This document shows, piece by piece, positions 1-6,090 of a stretch of 6,438 bases of DNA (positions are counted from its first letter, which is position 1; every line of letters starts with the position of its first letter). Both the position numbers and the translations under genes were made by a program. The notes under the pieces were generated by a model. It worked only from the letters and a program-made list of their open reading frames with translations, had not been told where the DNA came from and did no database searches. The stretch comes from an uncultured Clostridia bacterium (GTDB lineage: Bacteria; Bacillota; Clostridia; TANB77; CAG-508). The stretch is taken from contig CALXAW010000075.1 in the NCBI GenBank assembly GCA_944386375.1, positions 1 to 6,438 on the forward strand, in the 5' to 3' direction.

Positions 1-17
1 TGGCTTTCCGTAAATTT
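1..17 (+). terminator. Possible 3' arm of an upstream terminator, cut by the window edge
   Basis: The first 12 bases (TGGCTTTCCGTA) are the exact reverse complement of 880-891, which is one arm of the hairpin after the sortase. Bases 6-17 (TTCCGTAAATTT) also resemble the 3' arm and T-run of that hairpin (906-919). The simplest reading is that this is the distal arm of a similar terminator belonging to a + strand gene to the left. The T-tract is weak and the matching arm is outside the window, so this is inference. Confidence 0.35.
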
Positions 18-23
18 GTTCAA

Positions 24-54
24 GCGCCAATTTTACGCAAGTAAAATTGTGTGC
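24..54 (+). other. Strong hairpin with GCAA tetraloop in the sortase 5' region
   Basis: Bases 28-36 (CAATTTTAC) pair perfectly with 41-49 (GTAAAATTG) around a GCAA (GNRA) loop at 37-40. Four further pairs (24-27 with 51-54, one a G-U) extend the stem across a single bulged T at position 50. No T-run follows on either strand, so it is not a typical intrinsic terminator. It lies about 60 bases before the sortase start and could be a leader structure, part of a small RNA, or part of a dispersed repeat. The hairpin is directly visible; its role is unknown. Confidence 0.5.
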
Positions 55-115
55 AATGTTGGAGCGTAGCGACTTTTATGTTCTATCCTTTTACAAAATA
101 AATAAGGTGATTTTA

Positions 116-895
116 TTGAGAAAAAATATTATTTATATTGTACTAATTATATTAATTTTAATTTCTGCAATTTATATTGTAAATGATTTTATTGAGTTAC
201 AAGATGCTAAAAATCAAAGCAAATTACTTGAAAATACTAATACTACTAATAATCAGGTATCTAATGAAAATGCTAATAATGAGCAAGTACAGCAATTAGA
301 CTCAAGAATTACTAAAGTAACTGATTTAAAAAATCAAAATTCAGATATTATAGGTTGGCTTGAAATAGAAAATACAAATATTAATTATCCTGTTTTACAA
401 GGTGATGATAATGAATTTTATATGACACATAATTATAAAAAAGAAAAATCTAAAAATGGTTCTATTTTTTTAAGTAAAGATTATAATTGGGATATTCCAA
501 GTAGTAATTTGTTAATTTATGGCCATAATAATAAAAATGGTACTATGTTTCAAGAATTATTAAATTATGAAGATTTTAATTTTTATAAAGAACACCCTAT
601 TATTCGTTTTACAACTGCTACAGAGGATATGAAATTTGAAATTATTTCTGTGTTTAAGTCTAGAGTATATTATAAGTCTGAGCAAAATGTTTTTAGATAC
701 TATTTTTTTATAAATGCTAATACTAAAGCTGAATATGATGATTTTATAACTAATGCAAAAGCAGCTTCTTTATATGATATCAAAAAAGCTGCAAATTATG
801 GTGAGCAATTAATTACACTTTCTACTTGCTCTTATCATGTAAAAGATGGCAGATTCGCTGTTGTAGGTGTATATAACAATACGGAAAGCCAATAA
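116..895 (+). CDS. srtB: Class B sortase (membrane-anchored cysteine transpeptidase)
   Basis: Sortases cut a C-terminal sorting signal of a secreted protein and join the protein to peptidoglycan outside the membrane. Class B features are clear: the GWLEI and NYPVLQGDDN motifs, IYGHNNKNGTMF with the catalytic His (residue 137), LSTCSY with the catalytic Cys (238), and GRFAVVG with the catalytic Arg (246). Residues about 5-22 form one hydrophobic membrane segment, followed by an Asn-rich linker, giving a type II topology. I chose the TTG start at 116 because AAGGTGA lies 5 bases before it and the membrane segment follows directly, giving 259 residues, a normal length. The frame stays open upstream to TTG 47 and ATG 56, but that stretch overlaps a hairpin and has no ribosome site. 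The gene converges on an LPFTG protein, its likely substrate. The family call is firm; the substrate is inferred. Confidence 0.93.
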   Translation: MRKNIIYIVLIILILISAIYIVNDFIELQDAKNQSKLLENTNTTNNQVSNENANNEQVQQLDSRITKVTDLKNQNSDIIGWLEIENTNINYPVLQGDDNEFYMTHNYKKEKSKNGSIFLSKDYNWDIPSSNLLIYGHNNKNGTMFQELLNYEDFNFYKEHPIIRFTTATEDMKFEIISVFKSRVYYKSEQNVFRYYFFINANTKAEYDDFITNAKAASLYDIKKAANYGEQLITLSTCSYHVKDGRFAVVGVYNNTESQ

Positions 896-919
896 TCTTT
901 TGACCTTCCGTAATTTTTT
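880..919. terminator. Bidirectional terminator between convergent sortase and protease genes
   Basis: TACGGAA (880-886) pairs with TTCCGTA (906-912), and TTTTTT follows at 914-919, so the + strand transcript (sortase) has a hairpin with a U-run. In the minus strand RNA the stem is longer: 11 consecutive pairs (880-890 with 902-912), because two positions that are A-C mismatches on the + strand become G-U pairs. The minus strand tail is only weakly U-rich (TTGTTATAT). The element overlaps the last codons of the sortase and ends inside the stop codon region of the protease gene. Confidence 0.7.
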
Positions 920-3900
920 ATCTGTCTATATTTTTATATCTATAATAGAAAACTCCTCCTGCTATTGCAACTAGCACAATTATAATCATTATTGCTGTTT
1001 TTCCTGTAAAAGGTAGTATTCCTGGTATTACAGTATCATCTTTTGGTTTTTCTGTATTTCCACTATTGTAATTATTATTTTGTCCATTTTGTTTGTAGTT
1101 TAGTACATCTTCTATTCCACCTACATATTCTCCATCTACATAGCATTGTGGTTCAGAATTATTTTCTACTTCTAGTGAATGTACATTTTCTATTGTTTTA
1201 TTTTCTGTACTTGCCACTTCTTTTACATATATAAATAGATTGTCAGATTCTGTTAGTTCTTCGTAATTATTTAAATTTTCTGAATTTATTGTTAATGTTA
1301 TAGAATATGTGCCATCACTTTCTTTTGTTATTTCTGTTTTTTTCCAGTCATTTATATTTTCGTCCCCTTGTGTTCCAGATAAATAATAATAATATTCATA
1401 TGAAGTATTTTCTTCATCTCCTAATTGTATATTATTTATTTTTATTTTTATTTCTCCAATTGTTCCATTTTTTAAATCACTAGAGTCAAAATACATTTTT
1501 GTTTCTTGTATTTCTGCTTGTGCATTATCAAAATTTGATGGAACAGGTTCAATGATTGTAGGGTCTTCTGGGTCTGGTTCTTCTGTAGTGCCTTCATTTG
1601 TTACTGATATCGCCTGTGTTGTTGTTTTTGTAATATCTCCTTCTGTATATTGTATTGTTACACTTGTTGTTCCTTCTTGTAAATTTTCTCCTCCTATTAT
1701 TGTATAGTCTGTTATTTCTTTTGTTGTATTATCACTATATATAGCCATTATTTTCATTCCTGTTGGGTCAAAGTTCTCCCCTTCTTTGTATTCTAATATA
1801 TATGGCTCCACATCTACATAAATTTCTATTAAAGAAACTTCTACTGGCTCTTCTTTTATTACAGCTATTGCTTGCGTAGTTGTTTTTGTAATTTCTCCTT
1901 CTGTATATTGTATTGTTACACTTGTTGTTCCTTCTTGTAAATTTTCTCCATCTAGTATTGTATAATCTGTTATTTCTTTTGTTGTATTATCACTATATTT
2001 TGCTACAACTTTCATTCCTGCTGGGTCAAAATTTTCGCCTTCTTTGTATACTAACTTATTTGGTTTTGTATCTACATAGATTTCTACTAAAGTAGTTTTT
2101 ATAGGCTCATCTTTTTCTACTATTATAGCTTGTGTAATAGTTTTTGTTACTCCATTTTCTTCATATTGTATTGTTACCATCGTTTTAGATGTTGTTAAAT
2201 TATCTCCATCTAGTATTGTATAATCTGTTATTTCTTTATAATCGCCATTACTATATCTTGCTATAACTTTCATTCCTGTTGGGTCAAAATTTTCGCCTTC
2301 TTTATATGTTGTTTTATCTGGCTCCTCTTCTATAAATATTTCTTGTAATTTAATTTCTTCTTTTTCTACTGTTATATTTTGTGTAGCTGTTTTTATTATA
2401 TCTCCCTCTATGTATTGTATTGTTACACTTGTTGTTCCTTCTTGTAAATTTTCTCCATCTAGTATAGTGTAATTTGTTATTTCTTTTGTTGAGTTATCGC
2501 TATATTTTGCTATAATCTTCATCCCTGCTGGGTCAAAATTTTCGCCTTCTTTATATGTTGTTTTATTTGGTTCTGTTTCTATACTAATTTCTACTAAAAC
2601 AACTGGTGCTGGCTCTTCTTCTTTTGTTACTACTATATTTTGTGTAGCTGTTTTTGTTATATCTCCCTCTGTATATTGTATTGTTACACTTGTTGTTCCT
2701 TCTTGTAAATTTTCTCCTCCTATTATTGTATAGTCTGTTATTTGCTTTGTTTCTCCATTACTGTATTTTGCCATTACCTTCATTCCAGCTGTGTCAAAAT
2801 TTTCGCCTTCTTTATAAGCTGTTTTATTTGGTGCTTGTTCTATATATAGTTCTTCTAATATAATAGGTTTTGCATTTACAGTTATATTTTGAGTTGTTGT
2901 TTTTACAACATCATTTTCTTCATATTTTATTGTTACACTTGTTGTTCCTACTTGCAAATTATCTCCACCACTTATATTATAAGATGTTATCTCTTTTGTT
3001 GTATTATCACTATATTTTGCTATTACCTTCATTCCTGTTGGATCAAAATTTTCGCCTTCTGTATATACTGTTTTATTTGGTGCTTGCGCAATATATATTT
3101 CTTCTAATACCACTGGCTCTTCTTCAATATTTTGGGTATAAGCTCTTATAGGTAAATTTCCACGAAGGTCTCCATCTTCTTCTGCAAAGTCTTTCCATGC
3201 ATTTACATTAAAATTATTTCCATATGTATAAAAACTCTCACCTGGATTTATTGTAGCATATGCCCATCTATTATCAAATGTTTGACTTTCTACTTCAAAG
3301 TGTTTTGTAGCAGTATTATCTAATATTTGTATAACAACTACAAATTTATCACTATTTAATTTTATTGGCTCTGCTAATTCAAATGAATTATAACCAGCTA
3401 TAACAGATTTTGTATCTCCTTCTTTTAATTTTGCTTCTACTAAATCTTCTGGAGCCTTACTATCTCCATTTGGGTTTATTAATACTTTACATTCGCTATA
3501 ATCCATTACACTATAGAAAGATATTCTGTCTATTTCTTCTTGTTTACTTGTATCTCTTGTAAATACATTTGCAAGCTCAATTGCTGCTGTTGTTTCAAGA
3601 TATAGTTGTGAATTTCCTCCAAATGTTTCTAGGTGATATATGTTATCATAGTCTTTTTCTTGTTTTACATCTGTAATACTTGACACTGCTGAATACACAT
3701 TGCAATCTTCATAAGAAATATACATATAACCATTATCTCCTACTTTCACTATTGCAACATTTCCAAGCATTTGAACTTTACTTTCTCCATACCAATTTTT
3801 TAAATTCATTTCTATTATAGAATTTGGTATTGAATCTGCTGTATTATATCCATTTTGAATACATTCTTCATAGTTATTCTCAAATATTTGTTGTTTTAAT

Positions 3901-4892
3901 GCTTGTACATCTAAATTTAAACTACTTCCCCAAGAATTTTTTATAATCCATGCTCCATCTGAACTTGGTCGTTGGTTTTCGTTAAAGTTATTTCTACTAT
4001 AATTGTCATCCCAACCTATTAGAATTACACCATGGTCTATTGGTGCTGTATCTGAGTTAGCACAATATATTGCACCTGTTGTATTATTGTAATTTCTATT
4101 ATCTGCTAAAGATGCACCATGTATATTTACATATAATCCACCATAATTCATAATATATTGTTTCATAGTGTCCATTATTTGGCTTCTATTACTGGTTTCT
4201 ACTGTTGGAAAATTTTCTGCTTCATATAATGTTGTTTGTACTTCTTTATTTTGTATTTGTGCAATGTTTATATTATTCTCGTTGTCTTCAAATGGCAAAT
4301 CACTTTCATTTACAGCTCCAAGTCCATTTATTATGTATTGTATCCCCATATAAAAGTTTCCACCATCACTTGGTTTCATATTATAACCATATTCATTTAC
4401 TGCATTATTTAAAAATGCTGACCTTACAGAAGAATAAATCATATGTCTTTCTGAAAAATCATATGTCTTTGCTGGTTGTGAATTGTTGTAGTCTTTAATA
4501 GCTAAATTTGTTTCTAATGCTCCTATTGTAGCAAATGCCCAACATGAATTTGTTGACATTTGGTCTTTAATAGTTGTATTTTGTGGTATATAATTTTTTA
4601 AATTATATTGTGCAGGTATTGAAGCACGTAGTAAGCTTTGTGTTCTAAATACATTTTTTAAGTTTTTTAGATATGTTGTAGTGTCCTCTTGCTGTTGTAC
4701 TACATACCTTGCTGGTTCTATTCTTTTGGCCTTTTCTTCATCACTTAGGTTTTGCCACTCTTGGTATTCTTCTGAAAGTTCTGCCTTTTGCAACTTAATA
4801 TCTAGCTCATTATTTGCAAATACTATGCCATAAGATAATGCTAACAATATTATTATAAATATACTAATAATTTTTAATCTATTATTTTTCAT
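918..4892 (-). CDS. Secreted LPXTG-anchored papain-like (C1) cysteine protease with lectin-like domain and six Ig-like repeats
   Basis: This 1324-residue protein is predicted to be a wall-anchored surface protease. Residues 1-27 are a signal peptide (basic MKNNRLK, hydrophobic core, cleavage near VFA-N). Residues about 28-92 look like a propeptide. The C1 domain (about 93-400) has the oxyanion Gln111, Cys117 in SCWAFA, His287 in DHGVILIGWDD, and Asn319 in IIKNSWG. A segment of about 60 residues (325-384) interrupts it before GDNGYMYISYED. Residues about 415-588 match the lectin-like domain that follows C1 domains in clostridial proteases. Six Ig-like group 3 (Big_3) repeats span 594-1098. Residues 1117-1250 are an unassigned beta-rich domain. 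An Asn-rich spacer then leads to LPFTG (1293-1297), a hydrophobic segment and a basic tail (YRYKNIDR). The order signal-propeptide-C1-lectin-like recalls C. difficile Cwp84, but without CWB2 repeats. The start is ATG with AAGGAG (4902-4907) 9 bases upstream. The biological substrate is unknown. Confidence 0.93.
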   Translation of the reverse strand: MKNNRLKIISIFIIILLALSYGIVFANNELDIKLQKAELSEEYQEWQNLSDEEKAKRIEPARYVVQQQEDTTTYLKNLKNVFRTQSLLRASIPAQYNLKNYIPQNTTIKDQMSTNSCWAFATIGALETNLAIKDYNNSQPAKTYDFSERHMIYSSVRSAFLNNAVNEYGYNMKPSDGGNFYMGIQYIINGLGAVNESDLPFEDNENNINIAQIQNKEVQTTLYEAENFPTVETSNRSQIMDTMKQYIMNYGGLYVNIHGASLADNRNYNNTTGAIYCANSDTAPIDHGVILIGWDDNYSRNNFNENQRPSSDGAWIIKNSWGSSLNLDVQALKQQIFENNYEECIQNGYNTADSIPNSIIEMNLKNWYGESKVQMLGNVAIVKVGDNGYMYISYEDCNVYSAVSSITDVKQEKDYDNIYHLETFGGNSQLYLETTAAIELANVFTRDTSKQEEIDRISFYSVMDYSECKVLINPNGDSKAPEDLVEAKLKEGDTKSVIAGYNSFELAEPIKLNSDKFVVVIQILDNTATKHFEVESQTFDNRWAYATINPGESFYTYGNNFNVNAWKDFAEEDGDLRGNLPIRAYTQNIEEEPVVLEEIYIAQAPNKTVYTEGENFDPTGMKVIAKYSDNTTKEITSYNISGGDNLQVGTTSVTIKYEENDVVKTTTQNITVNAKPIILEELYIEQAPNKTAYKEGENFDTAGMKVMAKYSNGETKQITDYTIIGGENLQEGTTSVTIQYTEGDITKTATQNIVVTKEEEPAPVVLVEISIETEPNKTTYKEGENFDPAGMKIIAKYSDNSTKEITNYTILDGENLQEGTTSVTIQYIEGDIIKTATQNITVEKEEIKLQEIFIEEEPDKTTYKEGENFDPTGMKVIARYSNGDYKEITDYTILDGDNLTTSKTMVTIQYEENGVTKTITQAIIVEKDEPIKTTLVEIYVDTKPNKLVYKEGENFDPAGMKVVAKYSDNTTKEITDYTILDGENLQEGTTSVTIQYTEGEITKTTTQAIAVIKEEPVEVSLIEIYVDVEPYILEYKEGENFDPTGMKIMAIYSDNTTKEITDYTIIGGENLQEGTTSVTIQYTEGDITKTTTQAISVTNEGTTEEPDPEDPTIIEPVPSNFDNAQAEIQETKMYFDSSDLKNGTIGEIKIKINNIQLGDEENTSYEYYYYLSGTQGDENINDWKKTEITKESDGTYSITLTINSENLNNYEELTESDNLFIYVKEVASTENKTIENVHSLEVENNSEPQCYVDGEYVGGIEDVLNYKQNGQNNNYNSGNTEKPKDDTVIPGILPFTGKTAIMIIIVLVAIAGGVFYYRYKNIDR
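921..1016 (-). other. Cell-wall sorting signal (LPFTG, hydrophobic segment, basic tail)
   Basis: These codons encode protease residues 1293-1324. LPFTG fits the LPXTG consensus, where sortases cut between Thr and Gly. It is followed by a hydrophobic stretch of about 17 residues (AIMIIIVLVAIAGGVFY) and a charged tail with Arg and Lys. All three required parts are present, so the signal looks functional. Confidence 0.93.
1642..1717 (-). repeat. 76-bp perfect direct repeat, copy in Ig module 6
   Basis: This stretch is identical, base for base, to 2668-2743 in Ig module 2. The two copies are 1026 bp apart (342 codons), so recombination between them would remove exactly four modules and keep the reading frame. 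Third-position identity over this length points to recent duplication or gene conversion rather than protein-level selection alone. Confidence 0.9.
2668..2743 (-). repeat. 76-bp perfect direct repeat, copy in Ig module 2
   Basis: This is the second copy of the 76-bp identical segment at 1642-1717. A separate 53-bp identity links modules 3 and 5 (TATTGTATTG... through ...CATCTAGTAT on the + strand), so several modules have exchanged or recently copied sequence. Confidence 0.9.
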
Positions 4893-4923
4893 ATAACATT
4901 ACTCCTTATTTTCACCTACTTTA

Positions 4924-4952
4924 AGATTAGCATTTTTATGTCATTTTTTCAA
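4924..4952 (-). promoter_or_regulatory. Predicted sigma-A-type promoter of the protease gene
   Basis: On the minus strand a TTGAAA -35 box (4947-4952) is followed after 17 bases by TAATCT (4924-4929). This would place the transcription start about 15-20 bases before the AAGGAG ribosome site at 4902-4907. The boxes match the consensus at 5/6 and 4/6 in an AT-rich region, so this is plausible but unproven. Confidence 0.5.
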
Positions 4953-4993
4953 GTATATTAGCATATTTGTAAGGTTAGTATTTAAAATTTAAT

Positions 4994-5015
4994 ATAATTG
5001 TAACATAATTGTAAC
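4994..5015. promoter_or_regulatory. Exact 11-bp tandem repeat, candidate operator upstream of the protease promoter
   Basis: ATAATTGTAAC occurs twice back to back (4994-5004 and 5005-5015). Seen as two TTGTAAC half-sites separated by 4 bases, this has the one-helical-turn spacing typical of OmpR/PhoP-family response regulator sites. It lies just downstream of the DUF362 stop and about 40 bases upstream of the predicted protease -35 box. A related TTGTAAG occurs at 4967-4973. The rest of the 142-base gap shows no clear terminator hairpin after the DUF362 gene, so readthrough into the protease gene is possible. Confidence 0.4.
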
Positions 5016-5034
5016 ATTTCTTCTTTTCTAGATA

Positions 5035-5919
5035 TTAGCCGATATCTATTAATTCATACTCTCTTGTTCCAAATCCCAAGTCTGCTGCCGCTTCTATTGT
5101 ATGAATTCCATGTTGTCTTTCTACTCTTTCTACAAAATGGTCTCTTCCCGGGTCTTTTGAGTTATAAACTAAATCTATACACGCTTGGTCAATTGCAATT
5201 GGGTCTAAGCTTGCTAAAATTCCTATATCTTTCATACATGGATCTTCTGCTACTGCACAGCAATCACAATCTACAGATAAATTTTTCATAACATTTATAT
5301 ATACAATATTTCCCTTAAACAAATTGTGTACTGATTCTGCTGCATCTGCCATTGATTCTAAAAATAGGTCTTGCTCAGGTAGGTTGTCCCATATTTCAAA
5401 TTGGTCTTTGCTTCTTCCTGCAGAATGTATCCATGATTTTCCTTCTGTTGATGCACAACCTATAGATAATTGTTTTAGTGCTCCACCATATCCACCCATA
5501 GGATGTCCTTTAAAATGTGATAATACAAGCATTGAATCATAATTATCTATATTTTTTCCTACAAAATTTTCTTTTAATATTTTGCCATTATCTATTTTTA
5601 ATACTTTGTCTGGTCCTTCTGCATCCATTAAATCCACATTAAAATATTTATCCCATCCATGGTCTTCTAATAATTTTTTATGTTTTTCTGTTGAGTTTCT
5701 TTCTCCTCCATATGCTGTATTACATTCTACTACTGTTCCGTTAACATGTTCTACCATTTGCTTTACAAATTCTGGTCTTAAAAAATTTTGGTTTCCCTGC
5801 TCTCCAGAATGTAATTTTACAGCTACTTTTCCTGGTAATTTTTTACCCAATACTTCATAAATTTTTATTACTCCTTCTGATGTAATATTTTTTGTAAAAT
5901 ACACTTTTGCTTTTTCCAT
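5035..5919 (-). CDS. DUF362 family protein (short form without ferredoxin insert)
   Basis: The 294-residue product is cytoplasmic by appearance, with no signal peptide or membrane segment. It matches DUF362 (COG2768, annotated as uncharacterised Fe-S proteins): an early PGKVAVKLHSGEQGN, the glycine-rich SHFKGHPMGGYGGALKQLSIG (134-154), and CDCC......PC (Cys218, 220, 221, 228) followed by DIGILASLDPIAIDQA. Many relatives carry a two-cluster ferredoxin segment (CxxCxxC...CP) in the middle; none is present here, though the CDCC cysteines could bind a metal or a cluster. The function is not established. The start is ATG 5919, preceded by AGGTGGAG with 5 bases between; the upstream in-frame TTG at 5937 lies before that ribosome site and is unlikely. 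It is on the same strand as the protease gene, 142 bases upstream, but has no evident functional link to it. Confidence 0.85.
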   Translation of the reverse strand: MEKAKVYFTKNITSEGVIKIYEVLGKKLPGKVAVKLHSGEQGNQNFLRPEFVKQMVEHVNGTVVECNTAYGGERNSTEKHKKLLEDHGWDKYFNVDLMDAEGPDKVLKIDNGKILKENFVGKNIDNYDSMLVLSHFKGHPMGGYGGALKQLSIGCASTEGKSWIHSAGRSKDQFEIWDNLPEQDLFLESMADAAESVHNLFKGNIVYINVMKNLSVDCDCCAVAEDPCMKDIGILASLDPIAIDQACIDLVYNSKDPGRDHFVERVERQHGIHTIEAAADLGFGTREYELIDIG

Positions 5920-5952
5920 AGTATCTCCACCTTTCAATAAATATCTTTATTT

Positions 5953-5983
5953 ATTATACACCATTATATACGCTTTAAGTCAA
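5953..5983 (-). promoter_or_regulatory. Predicted promoter of the DUF362 gene
   Basis: On the minus strand TTGACT (5978-5983) is followed by TATAAT at 5953-5958 with a 19-base gap, or by TGTATA (5955-5960) with the ideal 17. A second TATAAT at 5963-5968 is too close to this -35 box to pair with it. Distance to the ribosome site (about 20 bases) fits. The exact -10 cannot be decided by eye. Confidence 0.5.
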
Positions 5984-6034
5984 GTATGCTGCAAATCTTG
6001 TATGAGTTTTTAGATTTCTCTCCATATTTAAACC

Positions 6035-6064
6035 TTGTATTTTATAAAGTATATATGATAAAAT
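6035..6064 (+). promoter_or_regulatory. Predicted promoter of the glycosyltransferase-like gene
   Basis: TTGTAT (6035-6040) is followed after 18 bases by TAAAAT (6059-6064), preceded by TG in the extended -10 position (TGA-TAAAAT). It sits 10 bases before AAGGAG (6074-6079). The 171-base gap between the divergent genes (5920-6090) holds this promoter, the opposing DUF362 promoter, and nothing else I can identify. Confidence 0.4.
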
Positions 6065-6090
6065 AAGCTATATAAGGAGATGTTTTTACC

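Larger units (their letters stand above)
1599..3116 (-). repeat. Six tandem Big_3 (bacterial Ig-like) coding repeats
   Basis: Six modules of about 80 residues, each starting 83-87 residues after the last, occupy approximately 2877-3113, 2625-2864, 2364-2603, 2115-2354, 1857-2093 and 1599-1838 (N- to C-terminal order). Each carries the core EGENFD, then GMKV.AKYS, then an SVTI.Y strand and a TQ-I-V ending. Copies 2, 3, 5 and 6 share ENLQEGTTSVTIQY; copies 1 and 4 are the most diverged. Such modules normally act as rigid spacers or binding domains on surface proteins. A short Glu/Pro/Lys-rich linker joins neighbouring copies. Confidence 0.9.

Noticed and set aside
47..115. N-terminal extension of the sortase from TTG 47 or ATG 56
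   Set aside because: No ribosome binding site precedes either codon, the segment overlaps a hairpin, and AAGGTGA plus TTG at 116 gives a normal sortase N-terminus with the membrane segment right after it.
1..895. Insertion sequence or phase-variable inversion containing the sortase
   Set aside because: Only a 12-bp inverted repeat is present, with no transposase, recombinase or target duplication in view; reuse of a terminator sequence explains it more simply.
1599..3116. Regular repeats as a CRISPR array or satellite
   Set aside because: The period is about 250 bp, the repeats are in frame and encode recognisable Ig-like modules; there are no short repeats with unique spacers.
1043..3151. 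Several 60-93 codon Leu/Tyr/Phe-rich open frames on the + strand opposite the protease gene
   Set aside because: They lie antisense to strongly supported protease domains, recur in step with the Ig repeats, and have low-complexity composition expected from the complement of AT-rich coding DNA.
4168..4498. Two overlapping + strand frames opposite the C1 catalytic domain
   Set aside because: They overlap codons for conserved protease sequence and show no recognisable domain; they are antisense shadows.
5064..5860. Three + strand frames opposite the DUF362 gene
   Set aside because: The minus strand frame carries conserved DUF362 motifs throughout; these are shadows with no ribosome sites or motifs of note.
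5920..5937. DUF362 start at TTG 5937
   Set aside because: The strong AGGTGGAG site lies inside this extension and is well placed for ATG 5919.
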